64,000 nucleotides of DNA from Leptodontidium sp. MPI-SDFR-AT-0119 (taxonomy: Eukaryota; Ascomycota; Leotiomycetes; Helotiales; Leptodontidiaceae), in assembly GCA_020726505.1 (NCBI GenBank), contig JAHLEZ010000001.1, positions 5,642,001-5,706,000 of the forward strand, read 5' to 3'. The notes under the pieces were generated by a model. The model saw only the letters and a program-made list of their open reading frames with translations. It was not told the DNA's origin and ran no database searches. The position numbers and the translations under genes were made by a program. Shown piece by piece: positions 10,279-20,972 of this stretch; position 1 is the stretch's first letter; each line of letters starts with the position of its first letter.

Positions 10279-12960
10279 TCATGACCCTCCGATCTCGCCC
10301 TTTACCCATTTCTCCAACCCACCCCTCGCAATAATCTCCTGAACATTCGGTGGCAACTCACCAACCTTCTGACTCCAAGTTGGCCCACCCTTACCCTCAG
10401 TGATCACAACCTTGCTTCTCTTGACATCCCACAAGAAAGTCCATCCCGTTCTTCTCGTCAGAACCTTCTCTTCTGCAGGACTAGCCTGTTTGGCCGGTGG
10501 TGGACTATCTAAACTTTCCTTGTTACCCTCTGGCTCTTGAACATCGGTCTTCTCTTGGACCTTCTGACTTGAGAAATGCTCGCGCAATCTCTCTACTAGT
10601 CGTGGCACTTCAACACCCATGAGAGCATTATTAATGCTATTCCTTGCAAAGATGTTACCGAAGCTGCCAGAGACAACAAGAGGGATCTTTTTGGCTAGGA
10701 TAGCGGTCGCAGCTTGTTCTCTTGAACTTCCACATCCAAAATTGAAGCCCGAGACAAGAATGTCGCCTTCGCGTGCGATAGAGCCGAATGTAGGGTCGTA
10801 GTTTTCCATGCATACTTCTGCCATCTTCTCCACTGAGACGTTGTCTTGGTAGGTATACTTTCCGGGGTAGATACCATCCGTGTTGATATTGTCTGCGTCG
10901 CAAAACACGATCTCGCCTTCAACACGCTCAGGGAAGCCAGGAAGAATAGCTGTCAGGGTGTCATCTGATGATTGTTCCTTGGCTTCAGATGTGCCTAGAA
11001 TATCCTGTTCGGCGGAAGAGATGATGGAGTCGGCCTGAGCGATCAACTTGTCCAGAGCCTCTTCGATGCTGATTGCTTTATCTTCTTCGGCGATACCATT
11101 TCCTTCCCCGAGAACGACTTTCTCAACACCAACTGGCTTTTCATACCATCCAGGCCCACTGATCTTACCGCTCAGTGCACTGGCTGCAACGACTTCTGGG
11201 CTTGCAAGATATGCCTTAGCATCTGGAGAGCCCATGCGACCCTTGAAGTTGCGATTGCTCGCACTGATACCCACTTCTCCAGGCTCCAGTAATCCCGCTC
11301 CAAGACCAATGCAAGGACCACAACCAGCTGGTAGAGGTTTTGCACCAGCATCAAGAAGTGCTTGCCAATCTCCAGCATCTTCTGCTGCCTCCTGCTCGGG
11401 TATTGATGCTGCAGCAATGTAGAATTCCACTCCTGGTGCAATCTTCGCAGGTTTGCCAGAGGTAGATGCGTCTTTGAAGACCTTTGCGGCAGCGGCAAGG
11501 TCAGATGCGCGGGAATTTGTGCATGATACGAGATAAGCTTTGTTGAGCTTGATGTTTTGGGCCTCAAGATCCCTCAAGGGCGTAGCAACCTTGACAGAGT
11601 TTGGTCCAGAGACATAAGGAGAGAGTGTGGAGAGGTTAAGGTATAATGACTTGGCATATGTAGCCCCTTTGTCGGCCACCAGTTGGTTTTGGATCAAGTC
11701 ATCGATTCTTGCGTGTGAAAATCGGGACTCTGCAGCATCCTTTCCGTCAAAGAGGGCTGCAGTTGTAGCCTTGGCCCTCATCCATGCCTGCAGCATCGAA
11801 TCGATTGGGAATAGTCCGGTCAAAGCTCCCCATTCCGTGGTCATGTTGGCAATAGCTAGACGATCATCCACGGGCAGAGTTCGCATCGTCTGCTCCGATC
11901 CGGTGAACTCAATGGCATGGTTCAGCACTTCGTCATTGTTGAACAGTCCACACAACGCAACAATGACATCCTTCCCAGTCACACCTTTTGGCAGAACCCC
12001 GGTCAAGGTCACCTTTGCAATTGGAGGAATCTGCCACCAAGTCTTCCCTGTAGCCCAAATACTGGCCGCATCCGTCCTCACCATCGCTGTTCCTAAGCAC
12101 CCCACTCCACCGTACATGTTGCTATGACTGTCACTCGCAACAGTCATTGTGCCTGGCCATGCATATCCCTCCTCAACCATGATTTGATGCCCGATTCCTC
12201 TTCCAGCAGGATAAAAGTCGACTCCATGCTTCTTGGCAAACTCCTCAACTGTGGTGATCGGGGAGTCAGCAATTTCGTTTACACTTGTCTCTAGAGCACT
12301 TTTGGGAGTACAGTACTGCCGAGACAGTTAACAAGTAGGAAATAGTCTCTGCCCGAACAACGTACTTTGGCTGTACTTCTTAAGATTCGTCTCGCTCTTA
12401 TTTTGAACGTCATGATCCAATGTCAGGACGATTTGTTTTTTATCGTGGATCTTGCTGGCGCCAATTGACATGAACTTCAAAGCAACAGGCCACGAGTTGT
12501 CGTGTGTCATGCAGTGGTGAGGTGAGAGTGTGACATAGTCTCCAGACTTCACAACCTTTCCCTCCGCGAGACCAAGGGAATACCGCTGGACAATTTTCTC
12601 GGTGAGGGTTTGTGGGATTCGAGAGGGAGTCTTGAGGGAGGACAGGATCGCGGACGAGGATGGATCGGAGGTTTGGGCATGAAAGACATCCTGGAAACGC
12701 TGTGCGGTTGATGTAATAGATCGTAGGGTTCGAGGAGTTCGAAGAGAGAGAAGGCTGCGAGAGGGTCTGGCCCGCAGACCTTGCAGACCGATTCGTTGCT
12801 GGGGGTGTTAGCATGAGGACATAGGAGGGCATCACAGAGAAGCAAAGATATACAGCTTTGAAGTTGCGTTTTGATTCCCAGTTTCCCGCATGGGGTCAGG
12901 TGCAGGGCTGCACGTGTCGCCATAGAGAAGCAAAGATATAATGCCACTTACTGGTATCAT
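10279..12960 (-). CDS. lys4: Mitochondrial homoaconitase (lysine biosynthesis)
   Basis: It should interconvert homocitrate and homoisocitrate in the alpha-aminoadipate pathway, in mitochondria. Exons 12960-12952, 12798-12366 and 12248-10279 give 803 aa. Visible are [29 protein letters not shown], the iron-sulfur cysteines in SCTNSRASD and [10 protein letters not shown], and the swivel-domain [10 protein letters not shown]. The N-terminus is Arg/Ser-rich ([12 protein letters not shown]), as expected for import. The 153-bp intron 1 has a TGCTAAC branch site and intron 2 (117 bp, phase 1) restores KKYSQIEEF. Near the C-terminus an acidic/Pro-rich insert precedes [11 protein letters not shown] cannot tell if it is common. 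The start is uncertain: ATG 12958-12960 gives a first coding exon of only nine bases, while the frame stays open upstream without a better-placed ATG. The gene is divergent from mss1. Confidence 0.95.
12836..12940. repeat. 17-bp direct repeat inside lys4 intron 1
   Basis: AGAGAAGCAAAGATATA occurs at 12836-12852 and again at 12924-12940, 88 bp apart, both inside the first intron. The copies are identical, which suggests a local duplication that lengthened the intron. Confidence 0.9.
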
Positions 12961-13185
12961 CTTGGGTCCATTGACTCCAATTGTGTTGCGCGAGATGAAG
13001 CTGGGGAGAGTGTTCCCCGGATTTTGGCAATTTTTATTTTTGGTGTCATGTAAATGTCTCTCGTCTGATTGGCTGTTCCCGGTGCCGTAATCGGACGTAC
13101 CCACGTAAATAAAGAAATGCAGTGCGTAATAAACAGTTTTCGATTTTGTGCCAACTACATCTCAACGAAGCACATTCTCAAGTCA
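12961..13185. promoter_or_regulatory. Shared divergent promoter of lys4 and mss1
   Basis: About 225 bp separates the proposed lys4 and mss1 start codons, which point away from each other. An ATTGG (inverted CCAAT box) lies at 13068-13072. An in-frame ATG at 13069 of mss1 would fall inside this region, so the true boundary depends on the transcript starts. Confidence 0.5.
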
Positions 13186-15139
13186 ATGATCCAACATGCA
13201 CCTGCGACAGCGAGACTTTGTGCTCGTCGCACCTTCGCGCAAAACTGGGAATTGCCATTCACAACCAGGCCAGTCCTAACGGCCAGGAGACATGGGCAGC
13301 ATTCTCCCATTCCTAAAGAAGCAAATACTTTCTGTTCACATCAGAGGCTATTCAGTACAATTATCGGTCGGCATAACATTCGAGAGAAATCCACAATCAC
13401 TACCCCGTGTCAGAAGTCCTCCGTCAAGCTGGGGGATGAGGAAGGCGTAAACACAAACGATGTAGAACTTTCACCATTAACAAAAGGGAAACTACAGGCT
13501 CAATATGAGCCAGCCTCAGATTCTCAAACAATCTACGCCCTTTCGACGGCAGCTGGAAGGGGTGCAATTGCCATAATTCGTATTTCTGGACCTGCTTGCA
13601 TGCTGGTAAGACCATCACTTGCTTCTCACCTGCTTCAGTTAACAAGCCATCTAGATTTACCATGCCTTGTGCCCAAGGAAGAAACTCCCACGGGAGCGAT
13701 ATGCCACTGTGCGAGCCCTACACCATCCGAAAGATACGAACAACATACTCGATTCGGACGCGATAGTGCTTTATTTCGCTGCACCGCACACGGCTACAGG
13801 AGAAGATATGCTAGAACTGCACGTACATGGTGGACCTGCGACTGTCAAAGCCGTCATGTCTGCTATCTCAGAGGTGAATTCTCAGGCCATTCGTGCCGCA
13901 GCTCCTGGTGAGTTCACACGTCGAGCATTTTACAATGACAGGCTTGATCTGGGACAAATCGAATCATTGGGTGATACGCTGTCCGCAGAAACGGAATTTC
14001 AACGCCGCGCTGCGTTGCGAGGACGTTCTGGGGAGCTCAGTCGCATTTACGAGGACTGGCGTAATTCGTTGATTGAGGAGCTGGCTCATGCTGCAGCCGA
14101 TACCGACCACTCAGAGGAGCACAGTTTGGACGACATGGCAGGAATCTGGCCTGGGATTATCAAAAAGGTTGAAATGATGCAAGATGAAATCTCCGACCAT
14201 CGATTCGGGGCAGATCGTGGAACTTTGCTAAGACGAGGCATTCAAGTATCGTTGATCGGCCTCCCAAATGCTGGGAAGAGCTCGTTATTCAACCAAATCG
14301 TAGGCCGTGAGGCCTCTATTGTGAATCAACAGGCGGGCACTACCAGAGATGTTGTCGAGGCCACAGTCGATCTCCGAGGCTACCTCTGCACGTTTGCAGA
14401 TACTGCTGGGGTGCGAGCCGCAGATGTTGTGGATGATGCCGACATTGATGCAATCGAGCAAGAGGGCATCAAGAGAGCTATAGCAAAGGCAAAAGATGCT
14501 GACGTCATTGTCTATGTTGCCTCGATTGAACCAGATCCACAAGGGCATGGCTATGCGATTCCCACTATGAAGGAGCTTGCCTCAATCATCCAAGACGACA
14601 ACCGCAATTCTAAACCTCTCCTCATCGTGGTTAATAAAATCGACAGGCTTTCACCAAGCCAGTGTATAGACACGATGGACAGTTTCACCCAGGACATCCA
14701 CCGGTTGCTCGGGTCTAAAGGCAACTACCCAATAATTCATACTTCAGTCACCGATGCAGCTGCAGGGCGGTCAAAAGAGGCAAACATCGGTGGCTTCTCG
14801 CGTGCACTTACGCACCTTTTCCATGAATTGACGCATATGCCTGTTGAGTTGGAACACCTCATTGGGGTAACAGAACGCCAGAGCCAGCTTCTTCAATCCT
14901 GCTCCCAGCATTTAGAAAAATTCTTAGCAGAAGCTAGCCGTATAGCACCACCACCTGACAATTCCATTGCAACATATCATCTAGAACTAGCCGCTAAATG
15001 TCTGGCTGAGGTGACAGGCAGGGTTGAGGGGGCTGGCGATGTTGAAGAAATCCTTGGGGTCGTATTCTCGAAGTAGATCCCTCTCTCCATGAAAGTGTGT
15101 CATTTTCTAACGAAGTCTAGATTCTGTATCGGAAAATGA
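13186..15139 (+). CDS. mss1: Mitochondrial tRNA-modification GTPase (MnmE/TrmE family)
   Basis: Mss1 with Mto1 makes the 5-carboxymethylaminomethyl-type modification at wobble uridine 34 of some mitochondrial tRNAs. Exons 13186-13605, 13655-15072 and 15121-15139 give 618 aa. After an Arg-rich presequence comes the TrmE tetrahydrofolate-binding domain (IYALSTAAGRGAIAIIRIS, then HVHGG and APGEFTRRAF), then a helical region holding the G domain: P-loop GLPNAGKSS at 342-350, AGTTRD, DTAG and NKID. The family's catalytic C-terminal Cys motif FCIGK is encoded only by the last 19-nt exon, after a 48-bp intron (donor GTAGAT, branch TTCTAAC). Without that splice the protein would end in VFSK and lack it. 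I chose ATG 13186 because it begins a typical presequence; in-frame ATGs at 13069 and 13117 are alternatives. Confidence 0.94.
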
Positions 15140-17208
15140 ATGCATTATGAGGAAAAGCAACACGCAGCTCTTGTTAAGCTCCTGCTACTTATGCTTTGGA
15201 TCTGTGCGGGCGTTTGAGTTGTATAAGAAGGAATAGAAGAGTTTGTTTTTTTACTTCTAATCTGAGACGTCGACTAACGGAGTTGCATCAGGAAAATCGA
15301 AAGAGTCGGAAACTGTAGAACGGTGTTCATCGATAAAGCGGACGGAGGCTTGAAAATGAGTTTAATCATGTTCTGCGATGAAGTTTGCGCAAGGTTCTTG
15401 CAGCTTACAGCTTCAAAGCCTTCTACGTTTTCGCAAATATTGATCAGAACTCCAGAGAATGAAATCGGCACTCTAATTTGTTTCTGTACTTCATTTCCTC
15501 ACCGCGCCTAGGTGTGCACAATTAAAACACGCCAAGAATCTCAGTCAACGCAGCAAGGGATTTTATATGCTTCGAAACAGAGCTCTGCTCGGAAGAAAAC
15601 CGGCAAGTTCATGGGGGGGAGGGGGAGGATTCGGAGAGTCCACGTGTACAGCACATCTAGACCATCATCAGCGGATAACCCTGGCCATTCTGACGAGCTG
15701 GGCAAGCCGACATCAAGTCGAAGCCGAAGAATTTGCTCTGGCAAAGCCGCATGTACTGTACCATAATAAACATTCACTCGCTTCGCTTCATCTTATCATC
15801 GGACAATTTGAAGCTTCGTCGAGGTGGACCAACTTAATTTAGATCATTATGTTGGTTCACTGACAGCCCCTCAAGAAGGCTTTGGAAATCTAGGCGAAAC
15901 CCCGCGCAGAGTGCCAAATAATAGTAGCAACATAGGTTGCCTTGTGATTCTTCAATCCACTAATTGATGTGTTCCAGACGAAGACGAAAGACCTCGGGAT
16001 AATCACGCCCAAATCTACCATCCAATAGAATCCTCAAATTTGCAATGTCAACCTTCAGCGTCTAAGGCTTCAAGATATGCTGCTTTAGACCATAAATGGC
16101 TAGATTCAGGAACGGTCCCTGATTGCACTCTCGTTCGGCCAATCATAACCACTAGATGTCTTTATCCTGGTGTGGTTCCCCTGGTCTGACACTCGAGTTG
16201 CCGCGCCTCCTTTCGGGGGCCGGGTGTTCGCAGCGAAACAACTCAAACTCCAACTCCCCCATCCCCTCTCATCCGACCACCACACCGCACCACATCCACC
16301 GTTCGAGGGCAGCAAACGCCCATACACTCATTCCAAAACAGCCATCCCTTTTCTTGGGAAGCAAACAGACGCCATCAGCCAAGTCCGTTGCTTCGAATCA
16401 CACACTCATTTACCTAGCCCTCATCGCGATTATCAACATCAACTTCGACCTCATCATCCCCACACCTGCTTTCTCCTTGCGCGAGATCATCGGCCTTACG
16501 CATTAAATCGAACGACCGGGCGTCAATTTCAGCGGCCTTCTCCCCCAATTCGTCCTCCTGCGACACCGTCCTCGCCTCGATCATCACTATTCCTGTCCTA
16601 CCTCCTGCGACGCCCGGTGCCCAGCGATCAAACCGCGCGACAAAATCAACATCAGTGAGGCCGCAGAAGAGGATATCATCGATACGTACTGACCTTGGCC
16701 TGCCACTTTCTGGAACTTTTGTCGACCATTCAATTGTGGCTGAGGAGGATTCACAATACTCGACGTCGGGTCGGACAATTGTAGCGACGATACTCGGCCT
16801 GGACTTCGCTGTTGGACAATAGGAGTACTCGACTATCTCCAGCCGCCGAGGATAACATATCCGCTTCTGCTTCGCAGCTGCGCAGAATAGTGAAGGAGAA
16901 AATGCATTGCGAAGGACGACAATAGCAAGCCTTGCTATTCTTGTTCAAGTTCACGACCAACAAAACCACCACACTCTTTCCACCTTTCCTTCGAATAGAT
17001 ACCCCAACCCACTTCCGCACAGTCGATTGCTTCGCAGGCGGAGAACGACAAGTGCGAATTGATTTGAGATCACTAGATCTCTCGACTCTAGACTTACAAC
17101 AAGCCATCCAGGCCCCATACACTCTTTCCACTTTCACGACTTCAATTCTAGCCAGGTGCTCACATCGAATCTGCACAGCCAGGTCTTTTCGATTTTAATA
17201 CGCTCAAG
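15140..17208. other. Spacer and long leader upstream of the potassium channel gene
   Basis: The left part should be the mss1 3' UTR. From about 16150 to 17208 the sequence is rich in C, T and CA runs on the plus strand, as in fungal promoters and leaders. It has several short upstream ATG frames, including a 7-codon one at 16903. No recognisable domain was found in any frame. Confidence 0.55.
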
Positions 17209-19195
17209 ATGGGTTGTTCCGGACGAGTTAAGGCGGACGATATCCGACCTGAGCAGAAATGGGACTTCATCGTGAGTACTAGACCTGGACCACTCCTTAC
17301 AATGCTAACCTCAATCAGAGTCTCAATGATTTTCATTCCGGTTCTTGTATCGAATTCTTTGCATACGGATATCTTTGGGTTTCTCTCTTTATTTCCATAG
17401 CTGTCTATGCCGTCGATACTTTCACTGCGGTCAATCTCCTGGCATTCAACAAATGGTCCGGAACTTTCGAGCCCCCTGTGGACTTCGACGTTCAGAAATG
17501 GATCTTCGCTGGTTGTATTATTGCTTCTTGGGTCAATGTCGGATACGAACACCTCCGAGCCATGCGGGTGATGAAGCGTGGTGCGGTCGCTGAGAGTTAC
17601 CTGGACTCGTTGGCTATCAGGTTGCAGAGTATCCGACTTGGCAAAGGTCGAGGTTGGAGACGTTTCTTGGTCTTCTCTGAGTTGACAAAGTCAAAGAAGG
17701 GCGCTGAATATGTTGCACTGTTCACATATTTCGGTTTCCAATGTAAGTCTGTCCTCGATCTCACGTTGGCATAACTAACAAACTTCTAGCTTGGATTCGA
17801 ATCATTCTTTGCCAAGGTCCTCGTCAAGTTCTCAACTCATTGACACTTTGGTCCGTCGTCAAATCGAACATTGACGGAGATGCCAAGAATGCTGGCTCAG
17901 CCATTCTCACCTTCTTCCAGAACCTCGGAAAGCTTGCTGAGGAGAACAATCAACAAGCCGTTGTTCTCTCGGGTATGGCTTTCACACTCGTCATTTGGGT
18001 CTTTGGTGCCTTGTCCCTGCTTCTCTCCGCTCTGTTTTACGTCCTTTTCCTCTGGCATTATATCCCAAACGCGGATGGAGGACTTTCAGGCTATTGTGAA
18101 CGTAAGATTAACCGTCGGTTGGCAAGCATTGTCAGTGTCAAAGTCAACAAAGCTCTAGAAGAGGAAGAACGAAAAAGGATGAAGGCGGATGCGAAGCTTG
18201 CTAAGAAGGGAGAGAAGCCTCTTGGTCGACAGGCAACTCTGCCAACCATGTTCGATTCCAAGACCGACGACAGTCTTCCTCCGATGCCGATGATGAATCG
18301 CAACGATACTATGACAACTCTACCAGTCTACTCGAGCAGACCTGGAACCCCAAGTGGCCAACCTCCCCTTCCAGGCCTGGAACTCGATCAGTTGGATCAG
18401 AAACGTCCTGGCCCATCTCGCAATATCACGGGATCATCATTTGCCTCCAATGCACCTCTGATGGGAAACGCTTCCGACATGGGATTCGCCCGTTCTGGCT
18501 CTCCTGCACCTTCACTTCCGCCTTTGGACACAAACGGTTACCCGGCGCCTCCACAGCGTACGATGACAGCAAACTCGACCAGCAGCAGCAACTGGAACCG
18601 CGGTCCACAACCACCCAGGATGCCAAGTGCTATGGGTGATCGAGGATACACTGCCAGTCCAATCTCATACGACAATGGGTCTCCAATGAACAGTTCTCCC
18701 ATGGACCCATACGGTCGCCCGCTACCACGAGCAGTTGGTGATTTAAGATCAAACACGCCTGCTGGACCAGCGCCAAGTATGGGCCGTCGAACACCATTTG
18801 ACCAAGGTCACGGCTCTAATCCATCACAAGGTTCAATGGATAACTTTGGACGCAACTCCCCAGCTCCACTATCAGGTGGATACCAAACCTACAACCCTAG
18901 CGTACGAAGTGCCTCACCCGGCCCAGGAACGCCCAATTATCCCAACAATGCTCCTCAATACCGCAACATGACTGATCCCGGACAACGTGAATCTGGTCCT
19001 CAGGGAGATTACTTCAGCGGCGGTCCACAGATCCCTAGACCAGGTACTGCCCAGCAAGTCGGACCTCGTGGAGTAGGTGGATCAGTTGGCGTGTCGAATG
19101 GCATCTCCAATGGTATCTCGAGACTTGCGAGCCCAGCACCATACAACCAGAGCCCAAATTTCATGGGCCCAGGTGCGCCATCCTACAGACGGTAG
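17209..19195 (+). CDS. Kch1/Prm6-family fungal potassium channel
   Basis: Exons 17209-17271, 17319-17742 and 17790-19195 give 630 aa, with 47-bp introns carrying ATGCTAAC-type and ACTAAC branch sites. The N-terminal half (about residues 1-300) has the family layout: a short start with WDF, a membrane segment beginning LNDFHSGSCIEFF, then NLLAFNKWSG, a segment with AGCIIASWVNVGYEH, MRVMKRGAVAESYL, and GPRQVLNSLTLWSVV followed by two more hydrophobic stretches. This matches yeast Kch1 and Prm6/Kch2, plasma-membrane proteins needed for potassium influx during pheromone response and high-affinity calcium uptake. The C-terminal half is a long Pro/Ser/Gly/Asn-rich cytosolic tail, presumably regulatory and absent from the short yeast forms. 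It is convergent with mrx8. Confidence 0.85.
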
Positions 19196-19510
19196 TGACC
19201 GCTAGGTTGTGAGACGGGAGGAGGATTTGTACATTCGAGGGGGTCGGTGGAAGACAAAGGGGATTGGAATTTATGATACGACGATGAGAAAGCGGTTTTA
19301 GCGAAGTCTGGAAGGAATGGATAATCAACCACTTGGACTTTGGCACTCTGTATTTATGGACCTGGAACAACTCTAGCCAACCAAGTAAGTGACAGACAGG
19401 CGTTGGCGTCTGGATATCAATTTTGTTTTATTGCCTTGATCTTTTGGAGTGTATAGCAAGGTACCAAGGATTTTCTCGACTGTACTGTGAGTAGTGACAA
19501 TATTTTGCAT
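19196..19510. other. Convergent spacer between potassium channel and mrx8
   Basis: About 315 bp shared by the 3' UTRs of two converging genes. Nothing else was seen. Confidence 0.6.
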
Positions 19511-20455
19511 TCATTTTGAGACAGCTTTAGCTTCACTTACATGCTTGTTTTCCATCCCAAACAGCTCCTCATAGGAGATGATCTCTTCCACTTTAGCGAG
19601 CTTTACTTTCGGCTTCAATTCCAAGCCAGCAGCTTGCAACATTGCATACCTGACAGCATTAATGCCTGGTCTCTTCCCAGCCATCCATATCTGAGAGCTG
19701 CACGCCAGAACTTCCCCAACAACACCCCCATCATCTTCAGTATCTGGCTGAATGGCGTCCTTAACCTCTTCCATCTTCCTCGCCAGGTCCGCCATATTCT
19801 CTGGCCGTATCGCACTCCCCGGCTTACCCTTCCCGTAAAGTACCTTATCCACCTTTGACAAAATAACCTGATACGGAATCCTCTGGCTCTTAAACAAAGC
19901 CAAAATTTGCAAATCCGTTTCCTTAACCCCGTGTTCAGCATCAACCAGCAGAAAAGCCCTCTTAAGCTCCTTCCTCTTCTCCAGATACTTCATAATCTGC
20001 ACTCCCCACGCCGCTCTCCCGCCATGTCCGTACCCAGGCATATCGAGAACCACAAGCGGATTCCCCCTATCAATCCCACCGACCCCAAACGCGTTCATCA
20101 GTTTCGTGCGCCCGCGCTGCGCGCTCGTGTGTGCGATCTTCTTGTTCAGGAGGGCGTTCAAGAGAGATGATTTCCCGACGTTCGAGCGCCCCAGCACGCA
20201 CACTTCTGGGCTGGTGCTGAATTCCATGTTTTTGAACTTCTCGGCTGACCAGAGGAATTGGGGGGGCCGCCGCTCGAAGAACTCCGCTGCGTGTGCGAGT
20301 TGGTCGCGGGTTGGGGGGAGGGTGTCCCAGTGGTAGGAGAGGGCGGATTGGATGTTGGAATTGGGGTTTCTTATTGGAGTTGTGGATGAGTGTCGCTTGG
20401 TGTCTTGGAGCCGCTGGCAGCGAAGACATGGTCGTAGTTTCGTAGAGGCCGACAT
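19511..20455 (-). CDS. MRX8: EngB/YihA-type mitochondrial GTPase
   Basis: A single exon encodes 314 aa starting at ATG 20453-20455. The N-terminus has basic and hydroxylated residues (KLRPCLRCQRLQDTKRHSS), as in a mitochondrial presequence. The G domain shows the P-loop GRSNVGKSS (88-96 region), switch motif RGRTKLMNAF, DMPGYGHGG (about 138-146), SKVD (200-203) and an SSQ-type G5 element in ACSSQIW. The EngB signature FFERRPPQ precedes the P-loop. Bacterial EngB works in large-subunit ribosome assembly, and yeast Mrx8 is the mitochondrial member associated with mitochondrial gene expression. A role at the mitochondrial ribosome is therefore likely. It is divergent from gtr1 across about 520 bp. 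Confidence 0.87.
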   Translation of the reverse strand: MSASTKLRPCLRCQRLQDTKRHSSTTPIRNPNSNIQSALSYHWDTLPPTRDQLAHAAEFFERRPPQFLWSAEKFKNMEFSTSPEVCVLGRSNVGKSSLLNALLNKKIAHTSAQRGRTKLMNAFGVGGIDRGNPLVVLDMPGYGHGGRAAWGVQIMKYLEKRKELKRAFLLVDAEHGVKETDLQILALFKSQRIPYQVILSKVDKVLYGKGKPGSAIRPENMADLARKMEEVKDAIQPDTEDDGGVVGEVLACSSQIWMAGKRPGINAVRYAMLQAAGLELKPKVKLAKVEEIISYEELFGMENKHVSEAKAVSK

Positions 20456-20972
20456 TATTATATTGGGAGTTCGAGTTGATATGTTGACAGAGCTCTGAGC
20501 TCGAAGTTTTTAGAGGTTGACGAGTATATCTGATCGAAGTTTGGTCGCGCCAGCGCGGACTACAGCTGAGGAAGAGAGATAAAGATGTCCAGCAGATTTT
20601 TCAAGCGAAGTGTGTAGGTAGGTAGATGTCTTTATTGCGGCATTGATTGTTGATACAAGTATTTGGTGGTGCTGTAAACCTCCAGTTATCATTCATGAAC
20701 GACCCACGCGGGCAGTAAATAAAGCCATCGCATGGAAACGAAGCCCCTTCTTTTGACCGGCATTTTGCCATCTTCACCGCCTTAAATTGCCAGGGACCTT
20801 GATCCCGATAGCTTCAGGTTCCGATCCACCCCTCCTCCCCTCACTTCAACCTTCGTACTTCGTTCTCCTCTACTCATGACTCCAACTTTGACTACAGCGT
20901 TGAAGACAACTACACGAGTGGCCACTCCTACCGTATCGGCGACCTTGAAATCCACATCACTCACCAGTAAAT
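20456..20972. promoter_or_regulatory. Divergent promoter region of mrx8 and gtr1
   Basis: This is 517 bp between two start codons facing away from each other. It has TAGG/TACC direct repeats near 20614 and a pyrimidine-rich stretch just before gtr1 (about 20820-20880). Individual factor sites cannot be assigned. Confidence 0.45.

Noticed and set aside
13069..13185. Earlier ATG starts for mss1 (13069, 13117)
   Set aside because: They extend into the divergent promoter, while ATG 13186 begins a normal mitochondrial presequence. Kept as alternatives only.
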